Assembly: GCA_021397835.1 (NCBI GenBank)
Contig: JAJFZO010000609.1
Location: 11,348,001 to 11,412,000 of the forward strand
Source: Moringa oleifera
Lineage: Eukaryota > Streptophyta > Magnoliopsida > Brassicales > Moringaceae
Direction of reading: 5' to 3'
DNA: 64,000 nucleotides
Positions 24,945 to 38,485 of this stretch are shown here, in pieces. A program made the position numbers and the translations under genes. Numbering within the stretch: the stretch's first letter is position 1; every line of letters starts with the position of its first letter. Under the pieces are notes generated by a model. It ran no database searches and was not told where the DNA came from. It was given only the letters and a program-made list of their open reading frames with translations.

Positions 24945-26479
24945 GAACAGTTGTGAGGAAAATATAAAATTTTTTGCTTTCTCAAGAACAAGTCTTGAAG
25001 AATGTGGCCTGGCACATGGAGCAATTGGTGGAGGTTTTCAATGGTCAAATTACTCTGGCTTGTGTATTCATGGTTTTATAGTCTTTCTTCCTTCATGTGG
25101 AAGTTACCAGAAAATGATATGGTAGTGTGCAGGAGGAAAAGAAAAGAAAGAGAGGAGGAAAAATGAGGATTCTGGAAGTTGGAAAAACATCACTACATGA
25201 TCATCTGTTTCTAATGATGACTTGCTCAATACCTGCAGTTCCTTGCATTCACCCCCTTGAAACCAGGGGAAACCAGGAAAAAGAAAATCGATGGAAAAAG
25301 AAAAAGAAAATGAAAGAGAAATAACAATGCACAATAGTTGATAGTGGCTGGAAGACATTTTTGTAAGTAAGTGAGTGAGGCCACTGCAAGTTTTCCTGTT
25401 AATATAGTTATGATGCAGTGCGTATGAAAATGTATATCAAACCGAGCGAGATGAGTGAGCTTCCAGTTTGTGGTGTAAATCTTTATAGTCAGGCAACTTG
25501 TATCACACATTTTCTAACTGTAATCCCAATGTAAATGTCATCTTGTTCATAATGAGGTCATCGTTCTTGTCAATGAACATGCCTTTGGTTTTTCTGGTTA
25601 TAGATGTATCTTGACTTGAGCTTTCACATGTATTTCTCTTATATCTGAAATTTCTTGTGAGCTATGTCGAAGATACATTTCCTTTTCCAACTTACCACAT
25701 TGACAAACTATACCATTGCTGCAATTTCCTTCACCATCTTGCGTACCTGTGATTTTAGATGATGAATACTAGAGTGCTATGCCAATGATCTGGCAGCTTT
25801 GTTGTTCAAACTGCAGGTTAAGTTTGTCCAAATTCTTCTAATTAATATGAATTACTCCTTTAAAAGTTGTTTAGTAATAACTAATTTGGCAAAGCCAAAA
25901 AAGCAAAATGCAGACTAAATTTGTCATCTAACATTTCTTCATTAGTTTCCTTCTACTAAATTGCCTTCTCAAGAAACTACACAGAACAGTTAAATTACTC
26001 AAAAACAAAGGGTTGATAGATTGGCTTCAATTGCAAGAGAATGAAAGAGACACCTCCCCATTCATTATGTATCACCACACATCAGTGTTTCAACTATGCT
26101 TTTCAGACTTTTGATGGCCATTCCATTCTGAAACTTTTCTGTGAGTTGAAACTTTTAGTGGGTTTACTTGCAAAACAATCAAGAACCATCCATTTTGGCA
26201 TCTTTAACCCATCAACCAATAAAATGAAAATGGCATCAAGACTAAATAGAAAGTTGAAGATTGGCAAGCAAAAATCACAAACTTTACTGGAATAGATGGG
26301 CTCAACAGCCAAGTTCAAACAATGCCAGGGATGATGATAACATACAAAATGAAAAAGATAAACAAAAAGGAAAATAAATGCCTTTTCTGGATCATTCACA
26401 ATGCCAAAACCAACAATTATTCTTCAAAACCCGGAAAATTTGGACCCGAGCCAGGGCAACGCCTCCTCAACTTCACTTT
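24945..26479. other. Convergent spacer between EMB8/CPBP and sucrose synthase genes
   Basis: Holds the 3' UTRs of two genes pointing at each other. Open frames here (25104-25358, 25226-25510, 26041-26295, 26103-26399) have no recognised domain. A purine-rich stretch at 25120-25325 explains two of them. No RNA gene is seen. Confidence 0.5.
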
Positions 26480-29400
26480 CTACTCCACCGTTAGAGGAAC
26501 CGACTCAGCCTGAAGTAATCAAGACAAAGAAATATGTCACAAAGAGAATCGAAGAGAACTAATGCTTCCTCCGTAGAAGATACTTACCAGCTTACGGTAC
26601 TTGAGGGCATAGAACATTTCAAGGTAGCGACGGCTCTCACGACGATCAAGATTAGATACATGTTTCCAGAAGCCATAAACTCCAGTTAAGGTCAATAGCC
26701 TCTGAGAGTAAATTTGCCAGGTGTACCTGAGAAAACATAGTAAACGAGGTCAGCATTGAACTTGAAGCCGGGTCTATCAGAATTGATATAAAGACATAAA
26801 GGCTGCAGGCTTTACTTCTCCTGGATCCGCTGCAGACCTCCCTGGGAGATCTTGTCCCAGTGAGATGGATCTGCCTTGCACTTCTCAAAGAAATCAACAA
26901 GGATCTCAGCAGCCTGATCACCATGGTATGGGTCAATATGGAACCCAGATTTACCATGCACAATGATCTCAGCAGGACCACCGTTGCAGGTAGCAAATGT
27001 TGGCAATCCGCAGGTCATAGCCTCAACAACAGTCAGTCCGAAGGCCTCGTACAAAGCAGGCTGCACGAAAGCTCCCTTTGTGTCACAAATGTAACGATAG
27101 AGCTCACCATTTCTCACCCTGTTCATCTGAGAGGAAATCCATCTGAATTGACCATTCAGATTGTATTTTTCAATATGATCAAACATTTTCTTCATCTCAG
27201 CCTTCTCCTCGTTGTCCTTTGATTCTTTTCGCCTGTCTCCACCAACTACAACCAGGTTAACCAATTCTCTCAGGCGAGCATTCTTACCATACCATTCTAC
27301 AAGTCCAGTCAAATTCTTCACACGGTCCAGTCTTGCCATGGTGAACAGAATCGGCTTGCTGCGGTCTTTCAGCACACATCTGTTCATAAACAATTTATCA
27401 GAAATCACTCATTCAAGACATCTCAAATCAGAGAAATTATTGTCGATATTGAAAGAGGGTGACATACAAGTGTTCTTCATTCTCAACAGGGCTGTAAAGG
27501 AGTTCTTCGATCTCGGGATGGAAAGATCTCAATCTTTGTTCCTCCTCCGTGTAGGGGAAGTAGATGCTCATATCAGCACCAGGAGACACAATGTTGAACT
27601 TGGGATCGAACACATCAATCCCATGAACAACTCTGTAAAGTCCAGGAAGAGTGAAAGCAGTGTGACTCTCATACTGGCCAACAGTGTCCTTGCTGAAACC
27701 AGTCAAGGTTAACATCGTTAGAATCTCAAACCAAAATAAAAAACAATACCATTCATGCCAAGAGCGCGGATTTATTACCTCCCAGCAATCTCCTGGAAGG
27801 TACTGGTGATGATGAAATCTGTGTGGTTCATGGCAAAAAGGTCAGCTGTAAACTGGCATGAGAAGTGGTACTTGTCATCAAGCTTCTTCCAGTAGATATC
27901 TGAATCTGGGTACTTAGTCTTCTCAAGAGCATGAGCAATAGTACACTGAAAAGACAAAAACGAAGAACAGAATAAGCTCCTTGCCTGAGAATTAAAACTA
28001 TCTGAACCAGCTTAAAAAAAAAAAAAAAGGTGAGAAAAATCAAGATTAAGCTAGGAAGCAACCTGGGTAACACCCAATTTATGTGCCAAAAGAGAGGCCA
28101 CAATGTTTCCGTCACTGTAGTTGCCAATGATCAGATCAGGCTTGCCCTGTAACTCTTTGCCAATTTCAGTTGCAACATCCTGAAGACCAGACAACCTTTT
28201 AGTTTTGAAGAAACCCAAATCAAATTATCACAGATACAAAGAAATCACTGTGAATCGAATGCTTCACCTCAGTGAAAGTTTCCAGGTAAGGCCAGACTTC
28301 AAATCGCGAGATCCATTGACGGACAATTCCCTTCTCTGTTCTAAAAGGAACTCGAAGAATATCTGAGTACTCTGTTCCATATACTTTCTCCATACGCTGG
28401 CCACAAGTAGTCCCCACTGCATCAGGCAGTAACCGAGTAATCTGCGTGTGGCAAGAAGATTAAGCATAAGTAACAGTGAAACTTATAAACAAAGGAGTAT
28501 GTATAATCTGTTTAATCCAGAGCACTTACGATGAGGATTCTTGGGGTGATATTGAGACCTTGCTGTTTAATACGGTGGAGCATCTCCGTTTCCAGGGCAC
28601 GAACTTGATCCAAGATGTAGACAACCTTGAAGAGAAGTATTGTATGCAGAATCAGTATGGATCAATGGCCATGAAGAAGAAAGACCATAGATCAGGTAAG
28701 GCTGTGAACTAACCTGACCACCGGTATCAGGGTATCCCAGAACATTGTCTTGGGCAAAGTATCCATGGGGAGTGAGAATGACAACGTTGAAGACCATGGG
28801 GATTCTGCCAAGGAACTTCTCGAGAGTGCAGGGGTCAGGTGCCTCGAGAAGATCCAGAAGAAGCTGAATCATCTCAAGCACACGCTCGGCTGTGTCTCCC
28901 CATCCTCTCTCCAGGCCAATCTCCTGGAACTTGTGCTCCAACTCACTGTATGGTGTTTCAGGTGGCAGTGTTGTCAGATACTCCTCTGCCTTCCTCAGAA
29001 CATGTTGGAGAGAGTTCAGGTTCTGAATTCTGTCATTTAGCATCATATTCTGTACAAAAAGTAAATAAATTTTAACATAAATTAAGAAACCCAGAAACAA
29101 AAAAGAGATCAGACTTCAACATATATGATCAGCTAAATAACCAAATAACCAAGAAAATTTATAAACTGACAGATGGATCAGCCAGAAATATGATTTTAAC
29201 TATGAGAATTGGTGTCTTGTAACATGCATACCTTGCCCTTGTGGCAATGCACTCGGAGAAACTCAAGAAGAGGGTGCATGCTCTCCTTGTCATGGAACAA
29301 TTTGGCTGAAAGGTGACGGTTGAGGAACTCAACTCCATTTCCGATGGACTTTGAAAGAGTTGGGCGAGGGAAAGATGCATTGAATGGCTCGAAGTCCAAC

Positions 29401-30190
29401 TCAAGCACGAAGTTTCCGTTCAAACTGCGTTTGAGGAAGCAGAGTGATCATCAACACAAAATTAAACTAAAGAAACAAGCAAAAAGGATTGAGAAAATCT
29501 GGAACTTAATTGGGTTACCTTCCATCCACAAGTTCTTCCTTGAAGTGAAGATACTCAGCAACCCGCAACTCCTCAACAACAAGAGCATGGACATTGACCC
29601 TTATGTACTCCCAGACACCAGGCCTTGGACGTACAGCAAGGGCAACCCATGGAGGCAGAACGATTGCTTCCTGTATCACAGAACAAACAAGAGTTTTTTT
29701 AGCGAGATTTAACCAGGCAGGAGTGTAAAAAGAAGTTCAAGAGCAGAATAAGAACTTGCAGAGTTCAAGATCTATGTTTATAACCTGTGCAGATCTAAGA
29801 AGCTCGAAGAATGCCCCATCAGCTAGCTTCTTCCTGTTCTCTTCAGGGAGAGCTTCGAATTCAGCGATAAGATGGTGATGTTGCAGAATTCCCTTTCCCT
29901 TGCCCTCAATTCTGCAATACCCATGAGTCCCTCGTATCAGCACATAGTTCAGTTTCATCAACAGACCAAACAAAGAAAGATTAACCCAACAAACCACAGT
30001 TTCTGAACTTGACGCAAAGACGAACAGATAAAATAAACTTCCTCTGTAGGAAAGGCTATTGATATCATTGTTCTGTGATCTGAATGAATTACCTTGAAAG
30101 CAGGGCCAAAACCTCATTCCTGTGAGCAGCAAGTGTCTCGTCCAGGCGTTCACGTTGGCTGTGAACGCGGGTGATAACACGTCCGGCCAT
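26480..30190 (-). CDS. SUS1: Sucrose synthase, SUS1/SUS4 type
   Basis: Catalyses reversible sucrose + UDP = UDP-glucose + fructose in the cytosol, feeding cellulose, callose, starch and respiration in sink tissue. Coding exons from 5' to 3' on the minus strand: 30190-30093, 29911-29785, 29670-29519, 29424-29232, 29049-28714, 28625-28530, 28441-28268, 28179-28063, 27945-27779, 27692-27468, 27379-26816, 26726-26588, 26509-26480. Phases are continuous and the product is 805 aa, the usual length for this clade. The N-terminus carries the conserved phosphorylation-site context RVHSQRERL (Ser11). The sucrose synthase domain contains [20 protein letters not shown]. The GT-B glycosyltransferase half has MARLDRVKN (Arg578, Lys583) and EAFGLTVVE (Glu673, Glu681), matching family nucleotide-sugar-binding residues. 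All key residues are present, so it should be active. The symbol follows Arabidopsis; SUS1 versus SUS4 orthology is not resolved. Confidence 0.97.
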
Positions 30191-30207
30191 TGATTCTCAG
30201 TTGAACT

Positions 30208-32249
30208 CTGGCAGAAATCAAGACAAACAGAAGAAGAAGAAGAAGAAACAATGAGAAACAGATAAAAAGTTCTGCAAGAACGCTCCCTTATAAAAGGACG
30301 TGGATCAACGTCACAAAGTCAGAAGAGCTAATTAAGGTGACCTCACCCTACAAGGGTCGGAATTCCAAACCTACCACACCACCAACCTTAGATTAATCAC
30401 AGTACTCCAACTCAATTAAATATAAATTAAAGATATATAGTGCTATTATGGTTCAACTAAGATTACTGTGTTAAACAGAGGAAAGAAATTTTGTTAGATC
30501 CGTTACTGTTAGCCAGCATTACCGCCTTATTATATACTAAAATATACTTAAGGCATTATCCTCATTGCTGATATTTAGACAACCTTAAATCTTAAATCTT
30601 TGTATTACAACAGCCACAAAGTCACAATCTTTGTGTTTTTTCAAGAGTTAAATCCAGAACCCATTAAATAAAAATGGGTGGTTTTTCCCTTCTTTTTTTT
30701 TCTGTTTTGGTCCTAAACAGAGCATTGTTTGCTTGGAAAATAAAGTGTATTATTGTAATACTTAAAATCCTTGCTTTAATAGATAAAGCAGAGAAACATC
30801 TAGTAACGGAAGGAATAAAGCAGAGAGACAGTCCACCAAGAAAATAGCCATGTGAATCATCAAAAGCATTAACCAGAATGTTCTATGTCAACAATTCGGA
30901 GTAAAAGAACAGTCAAGTTTGAACCCAGGAAAGACGGAACTTCATGGCAGCCTCAGCAAACAGAAAAACAAAAGGTGTTTTTTTGTTCTTCCTCTTGACA
31001 AAATCAACAATGGCAAACACGTTGAAAACAGCAGAGAATGAAGAGTCAAATAAATAGATCAGCAGAGGAAGCAAACATATATCGCCTCAGATGATGATCC
31101 CGGAAATTTTCAGGGGCGGAGACCAACTGAAACAGAACATTCAAAAGAATTACAAGGCCGAGGCGATGAAGAACGAGAAAAAGAGAAGAAAAGCACCTAA
31201 GTATCTGCTTAAAATAATGCGACGCAACGAAGAGAAGTGATTCAGAGACTAGATTTAGAAAGATTTATAGAGGAGGAGCCGAGAAACCAACTCATAAGTC
31301 AAAAAGGCAGGATAATGGTAAAGGCAATACTCGTAAAATCTTGAGGTTTTGGTAGAAATCCAAGAGTTTGACTCTTTGACCCACAGATCTCCGGGGTAGA
31401 GGATATTTTTGTAAAGTTCATATTTACTCATGAAAAGAAATACGAAGCTTTTCTTTCGCACACGCAACTGTACTCCTATGCTATGCAACCAGAAAAGAGA
31501 GAGAGAGAGAGAGAGAAATGGTTAGTTGCCACCATTACAGAGCTTGATCGTCGAGCCCTCACTACCAAACAAAGGAGAGAAAACTCCGCAATTAAAAGTC
31601 TCCTTCTTCAGCCAAGGAAAAAGAAAGAAGAAACAAAGAAAATTAAAACATAAAAACAATCGAATCATCTACATATACTTTCAGACCTTTTTGATTCACA
31701 GTCGTTGAAGCCCAGAAAATCTCACAACCAAAGAGAAATTTTTCTTTTTTCGTCCCTTTCTACGCCTTTTTAAAGGGAGCAGCAGAGATGCAAACAGAGT
31801 AAATCGCTAGGGTGTATAAAAGTACAGACTACAGGGTATAATGGTAGTAGCTACACTGAAACTGCAGGCAAAGTCATTGGTGCTTGCTTGCCATTGTAAA
31901 TGGCTGATCATCACAAGCAAAGACTTTTTAGGCTTTACCTGCTGCAGTTTTTCCTCTTCTTTTTCTCTGTGTTTTTAATGTAACGGGACCGACAAAGCAT
32001 TAATTTATTTTTTCTATTTATGCCGTTTCCCATGCCATATCCTTAGTCTAGCAAAATGTATTATAAGATAAGATCAAATGAAAAATAATCTCTTTTTCCC
32101 CAAAATAAAGGAAAAGGGATCTTTCAGAGAATATGCTGAAACTGGATGATCTTACTAGGTTCTTCTGTGAAAAACCATTTTGCCGACCAAGATATAGACG
32201 CGAGAAAAACCAAATTTCTGAAAGCTAAAACAATGGGATCTTAATTTAC
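30208..32249 (-). other. Probable 5' UTR leader intron of the sucrose synthase gene
   Basis: On the minus strand a consensus donor (CAAG|GTAAATT) ends a leader exon at 32250. A polypyrimidine-tailed acceptor (TTTCTGCCAG) opens the start-codon exon at 30207, 17 bases before the ATG. Leader introns in plant SUS genes are well known and often enhance expression. The interior (about 2 kb) has no gene; open frames at 31255-31488 and 31526-31708 look random, and a GA repeat lies at about 31497-31517. An alternative TATA-like site (TATAAGG on the minus strand, about 30290) could allow a shorter transcript. Confidence 0.6.
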
Positions 32250-32393
32250 CTTGAAATGCAACAAACAGCAGAGAAACTAGAAGAGAAAGAGAACACAATG
32301 AACGCAGATCTCTAACGCAAACACAAACGCAAATATCGAATGCTAGAAGAAGTGGAAGAGAAGAGGATATGGAGAATGGGTTAGCCTAGAGAT

Positions 32394-32404
32394 CTTTATA
32401 TAGT
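32394..32404 (-). promoter_or_regulatory. Putative TATA box of the sucrose synthase gene
   Basis: Minus-strand reading is CTATATAAAGA. It lies about 150 bases upstream of the leader-intron donor, predicting transcription start near 32365 and a leader exon of roughly 115 bases (to 32250). Confidence 0.5.
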
Positions 32405-32997
32405 ACCCACATGAGAGAGGGGGAGGGTTATAATCCACCCGCCAACTTAGCTTCCTCCTGGCTTAAGATGACTTGAAAATGAGAAAAATATTATGTGGGT
32501 GCCTCTTTTTCGTGAAAAAACCATTATTACTGCCTCACCTTCCTGTGGTTTCATTGTTGCCATCACAAAACCGCTTTTCTCCACTTTCCATTTTTTTACT
32601 CATCTCTCCAACCCGACTTTTAAAAATTTTCTCTCACTGCTCTTCTGCTTGATTTATGATTTTGCAGTTCGTATAAAGGTTCAGATAACCAATGCAGAGC
32701 CTGTATCTTTTCATTTCTTTGGGATTCTTACTCTTTTAACTTAAAGATTTCCAACTGGGTTTGATTATTTTAGCCTTCCTGGTTTTCCAGCTATCCTGTT
32801 GTCTTTGACTCGCCTGTCTTGATCTGGTTTTCTTGTGTAGTCAACTTCCAAGTTCCAATCCTGTTAGCGCCTGTTGAAAAATACTTACCACCGAAAGAAT
32901 TAAAAATTAAGGAAAAAATTATTTAGTACTTATGGTAATGGTTTTAGAGAAAATAAAATAAAAATAAGCTTTTTCCCGCGACGGCCACAGGGCGCCA

Positions 32998-33045
32998 GTT
33001 ACGGTACGGCGGGGTCACCCTGTTACGGTACAGTAGGTTCACCTT
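32998..33045 (+). repeat. Imperfect 24-bp tandem duplication
   Basis: Two adjacent 24-bp units each begin GTTACGGTAC and agree at 19 of 24 positions. Four of the five differences are C/T or G/A transitions, as expected from methyl-cytosine decay. It lies some 600 bases upstream of the inferred SUS transcription start. Confidence 0.7.
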
Positions 33046-36000
33046 GTCGGGAAGGCGGTACAAACAAAATCGTAGATTGTTCATGCAACGTGACATCGTC
33101 CCATTGGAAGAAGCAGGAAACTGACGTTACCGGAGAGAATTGAATAAATCGGACGGGGAGCAGTAGGATTTTGCTCTCAGGTACGGTCCCACGTGTAAAA
33201 GTGGCAGACAGCGAACTCTAGAATTGGATTGGCTTGCTGACGTGGCGCAAAGCACCGACAAAAGCAATATGTTTTGCTTTAATATAGGGAAACAAATGAA
33301 AGGATTCAAAAAAGCTTATCGGTTTTATTAAAAACTGATCCTGTTTGCAATTTACAGTCAGATCCAATTAGAGAGAGAGAGAGAATTGGAAATCCGGTGG
33401 CTGTGCCGGTGTGGGTTTGGGTGAGTGGTATTTGAATTTCAGAGAAGAAACCCACGTGATTTGTCCTCTGATTTGTGCTCCGATTATGGATTCGGGTCAC
33501 ACTCCCATTTGGGTGTTTTTTCTTTTCTATGTGGAAATTTGTGAGATTTAGGTGAATATGGGTATCACGTGGAAATTGGACCCACCCATATTGTCCTGAC
33601 TCGGATGTACAAAATCTTATTTATATATTTTTTAATTTTATTATTAATCAGCCCAATGGATAATGAAGGACGTAGTTCTTTATTACTTATTATCCACGCA
33701 CAATAAACAATTAAATTCTAATTCTGCAAAACTGGGTATTTTCCAGTTGTCTTGCCTACCCAATTGAATTCTATGGAGCAATTTCAGATAGCAACAACGA
33801 AAACGAAAATAATAATAATAATAAATAAACTTTATGTTATACACATGACCCACATATTTATGCATGTGTGCGCATTGCACACAAGGCAACCACCAATCAT
33901 GCCATATAATTGATGGACTACATAAAATCTAGGCCAACATGGTCCTAATATAGATTTAATTAAGTTCGAAGTGGCAGAGGAATTTCTACCCAAATTCAAT
34001 GGCTCTAAATATGCTCGCACGTAAGATAAAACAAGCTTTAAAAAATATAAGAAACAATAAATATAATATATAGTATGATTAATAATTTAAAAATTGACTC
34101 AATGGGTACATCAGGGAGACGCGACCCCCACCAACCAAGGGCACACAGTGCCCTGAAACGGCCCGCTTCTTGATCTGGTAACTTGACGGGAGGCTTCACT
34201 GGGTTGATCAAAACCAAATTCCACCAGTTTTGGGGCAGGCCGGCGAAGAGCCATATTTTTTTTTTTCTTTTTTCACAGTCAACAATTTGGTAGAAAAGGT
34301 GAAAAAAAAAAGAAAAAAGGTAGAAAATTACGTTTTATTTGGTGATTGGTGGAACATAATGCTGGTGGGCCGTCCTTGACCCAACTCTATTTTGGATACC
34401 TTTTGTTGGCTTTTGCCGATTCAAGATGGAAATAGTAACACCGAGTAGTTTGATCTGCCTAACCCTTTTTAACTTCAAAGTCAAGACAACCAGGCCCACT
34501 CATGCACCAAAGTTTTAATAATTTTTCGGTATAATCAAGATTAACAGGACCCATTCTTCAAAAATTAATTAATTAATTTAAAATTATAATAAAATAATTT
34601 CAAACAGATAATATTTATTTTAAAGGACGATCAATCATCCATGACGGCACTGTGAGAGCAATAATGTTGGATCCCGGGGTCCTTTTTGCCGATCTCTGCT
34701 TCAGAATTACAGATGGGTAGTGGCCCCTATGGGTAACCAATGGCTTTCAATTTCATAGGCAAATGTGGCTGCCTATTTGGGTTGGTGAAACTACTTAAAA
34801 ACTTAAAAGATTACAATTAAAAGATTATAATATACAAGTGACCCACTTTGGATAAAAGTAAATCGGAGCCACGATTTTGATATTTTCAGAGCGTAGGGTC
34901 CATGTCCAACCATTATCCACTGCTTTATGTCCTCAGCCCGTACTCTCTGCCAATTTGGTCATGGACCCAATCATAACATGACCTCCTTCTTTACGCAAAT
35001 TATCATAAAGTTAGCCAACTTACCCCTATTTCAATAAAAAAAAGCTGCAAAACCACTCCCATTTCTTAAATTTAAAATTTTTAAAAATATATAATATTAA
35101 ATGCTTCTAAGTATATATTATCTGAAAAATCCTTATCAGATTACAAACTATAAGTTTTGAAAGATTTATAGAAAAATAAATGAAACGTTCAAATAAATTT
35201 ATATTCCAAATTAATCATCAAACATTATAAAATATATTTGAGGAGAGATTGCAGATAATGATTTTGTGTAACCATTCATCAACTACAAATTTGTAAGAGT
35301 GAGCCAAAAGAAACATGAGTGATGGTAGAGTGTCAAATTGAGTATCTACTTGTTTGTAGGTTAAGGTGATTAAATATCGTGAACCAAGTTAATTCTATTT
35401 TTATCCGATTTAATGACATATTTATTTACTTAAATATTATATAAATAAAAATTTAAAATAATAAAAATATTATTCATTATATGAAGGTGTCTAATGACAA
35501 ATGACCCAAAGATCAATAATAAAGTTACATTGTTTTAAGGTTGGCAAATTAAAATTGTTTTTGGAGTGCTGTTGACATAAAATGAAGTGACAAAAAAAAA
35601 TAATAAGGAAAACATCACTAAAGTTAATACGGCATAATTAATTCGAGAAACTGAGGCGGTTGACCTACCTATTTAAATTGGAAAAAGAAAAGAAAGGAGA
35701 AAATGGGATTAGAAAATCAGTGGGTGGGTTAGTGGGGGCAGAGATCCAAGATGAAGGGCGTGTAATTAGTTGGGCCATGCTAGTAATGTCTTTTCTTGTA
35801 CGCCAAGCGTCGTCGTCTTTGCAGATCTGCACCAAGTGGGCAAATCTACGTGCCCTTTTTTTTTTTTGTAGCTGGGAGTTTGATTGATTATTTTGCTATT
35901 GTTGGGCGGTAATTGTCTTTAGAATCTGATTTAATTATATAAGTTTGAAATTGAAAGATCCTATTAGTATGTACGAGACATGATGGCCATTTTATAAAAG

Positions 36001-36149
36001 TGTGGAAAATGGAATAAATCCAACAACTTGTCAATTTTGTGATAGCTTATCAAAGTTTGCGTTTTGCATGTGATGGGCTCCTTGGATTTTGGATGCAACT
36101 CTAATCTGGGTAATTGCCTTTTGGGTTTAGTTTACATAATAGATCAGAG

Positions 36150-38100
36150 AATTTAACTTCAAAGATTGTTTTAAGATAAATATTAAATAATTAAAATAAT
36201 TTTATATTTTAAATTATGACATAATAATTAAATCAATTATACATATCATTTTTAATTTTATTTAAATTAAATTTTTATTCAAATTATTACTAAAATATTT
36301 GAAAATAATTTAAATAAATTATACATTTTATTTTTAATTTCTTGAATAAATTTTTATTTATAAAAATATTTTTAATAAAATTTTAAAAATTTTTAGTGTA
36401 AATATTTATAATTTTTTTGATACTATTTTTTTTGCGATGATATTTCTGTTTTTTTTACATATGTGAAAAATATCAAATTAAAATTTATTATAAAATATTT
36501 TCTAAAAATAATGACACAACTTAAATTAAATCAAAATAAGTTGTACAAAAATCTAAGTTGAACAACCTTGTAAAATAAAATAGGTAATTTAAATTAATTA
36601 AAATATTAAATATATAATTGATCAAATCGATATTTTAAAGTGTAAAATAAAATGCAAGATTAGTTCAAAAGTTTTTTTTTTTTTAAATTACCTTAAATAT
36701 CAAAGAAAATATTTTTTTTGTCGAGCTACTTCGATCTAATGTGTTATTTTCATTTTACCAAACTAAGTTTGAAAAATCGAATGTGCTAGACTTTATGATT
36801 ACAACATTGATGATGACCCCTTTTGCATCTTTTCCAGGTCATGATGATGACTTATTGTGAATAATTTGTAATTAGTGCAAGGTATTTAATATCCGCAACC
36901 TTCAATTGAAAATAATATCAACTTTGTAATACCAATTTATTAATCTTGGACCTTGATGATAACTTTACATTTTTCTTAGTGAATTTTTCCAACATGGATT
37001 TGAGGCCGTCCAATCTTCCTTTTATTTTCTTCCGCTAATTACCCTTTCACGTTGATATAGATAGAGCATTTTCGACAAGCTTTCACGTCGATGCCATGTC
37101 CTTTTGCGTTCAACGGTTGCCGTAATATGATCGCCTCTATTTTTTATTTTTTTTTGGCAATTTGCTACCTCATTAACGTTATGAGCATTTGATATTTAAT
37201 ATGTTGGTTGATTTTTGTGCTAATTTTGGCGTCAGATTTGACAGGAACCGGGAAATATGGCTAAATTGGGCTTTTTCAAGTGGGTAAGCCATTTTCAACA
37301 TGAAAAATATGAACAAAATGAGCAATTTAGACCTAACATGGTTGCTAAGTACCATTGCTTTTTAACCAATTAAGCTTTAATTTTGGTACAAAAGGGTCAT
37401 AAAGGCACAAGAAGAAGTCATGTCCAACGCAGGAAATAAGTTGTCAGCCAATGGAAAATTTCCTTTTAAATTTGATATTTTTTTAGAGTAACAATTAAGA
37501 ATCATGCTGTTTAAAAATTACATTATCAAGTGATTTTATTTTTATATTTTAAATAATTACTAATTTTTAGAATAAATAATATCTATAATGTGATATTAAT
37601 CAAAACAATACGATATTCATGTTTATGAAAGTAAAATCAAATAACGGCAAACATAAAGTCCTTCGATGATATATACACGCTTATGATCATAATTAGACGT
37701 TTTTAATGTGTTTTTTAATTTTAGTTTTATTTAAAAAATATTAATTTAATTTAACTTAAATCTTAACTCAAATCAATTATAAAAAAATATTTTTTAGTTT
37801 AAATATTTAAAAAAATGACTTAAAGAAATTTATGTTTCATTTTAAATTAATAGCACAAAATGTGAATAATTTTGGATTATAATTTTTTATAAAAATTTTA
37901 AAATTTTTATAATATAATTTTTAAAAATAGTTTTTTAATATTCTAAAATTTTAAAATTTTTGTATGTTGATAATTTGAATATTTATTGTATAATTATTAT
38001 GCAAAATTTTAAGTTAAAATTTAGTATATGAAATTAAATTAAATCAGCATTTAAATTAAAAGTTTTATTTGATATTATTTTTTAAAATAAATATCAGCGA
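36150..38100. repeat. AT-rich low-complexity block upstream of the kinesin gene
   Basis: Long A/T runs with phrases resembling those in the blocks at 3.1-3.8 and 8.7-11.6 kb, in both orientations. A less AT-rich interval at about 36.75-37.45 kb carries no recognisable gene. Confidence 0.5.
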
Positions 38101-38410
38101 GCACATGAACCAAATTTGACAGCGGATAAAATGGGCTACGGGCTGATCTAACCTGTGCCAATCGCGTATTTTGGGCTAAAAAGCCCATTGGAGGAAATAT
38201 ATAGGCTCATTACTAATTCGTGGGCTCAAAAGGCTTGCGCTATGTTCAAAACCAGGGAGAGTTTGATCCATACACGTGGCGAATGATGAAGTGGGTTCCG
38301 GGACTGGCAGATTCACGTCCCCCTCCAATTCAAAATGATGGGGCCTTCAGGTGCGCGCACAGAACGGGAAAGCAGTAATGGACAAAATTGTATAATAAAA
38401 AAACATGAAG

Positions 38411-38421
38411 TATCCGTTACA
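38411..38421 (-). promoter_or_regulatory. MSA-like mitosis-specific element upstream of the kinesin gene
   Basis: On the minus strand this reads TGTAACGGATA, containing the AACGG core of the M-phase-specific activator element bound by three-repeat MYBs and matching the 11-base consensus at 9 positions. MSA elements control NACK1-type kinesins and other late-cell-cycle genes. It sits just upstream of the CT repeat and the probable 5' UTR. A second AACGG occurs at about 38364. Short motifs can arise by chance. Confidence 0.35.
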
Positions 38422-38432
38422 TTGCCTTCTCG

Positions 38433-38433
38433 A

Positions 38434-38482
<49 letters not shown>
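38433..38482 (+). repeat. (CT)n microsatellite in the kinesin promoter or 5' UTR
   Basis: About 50 bases of nearly perfect CT dinucleotide repeat. CT-rich tracts near plant transcription starts are common. The open frame across it reads as Ser-Leu repeats and is spurious. Confidence 0.85.

Positions 38483-38485
<3 letters not shown>

Larger units (their letters stand above)
32405..38300. other. Divergent intergenic spacer (SUS / kinesin), no gene seen
   Basis: About 6 kb between two head-to-head genes. It contains an imperfect 24-bp tandem repeat (32998-33045), GA-rich tracts (about 33370), scattered GC-richer islands (33.0-33.5, 34.1-34.5, 35.7-35.9 kb) and a strongly AT-rich block at 36.15-38.1 kb. 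Open frames of 60-83 codons here show no recognisable domain. Confidence 0.5.

Noticed and set aside
27212..27712. 166-codon plus-strand frame
   Set aside because: Antisense shadow of sucrose synthase exons 10 and 11.
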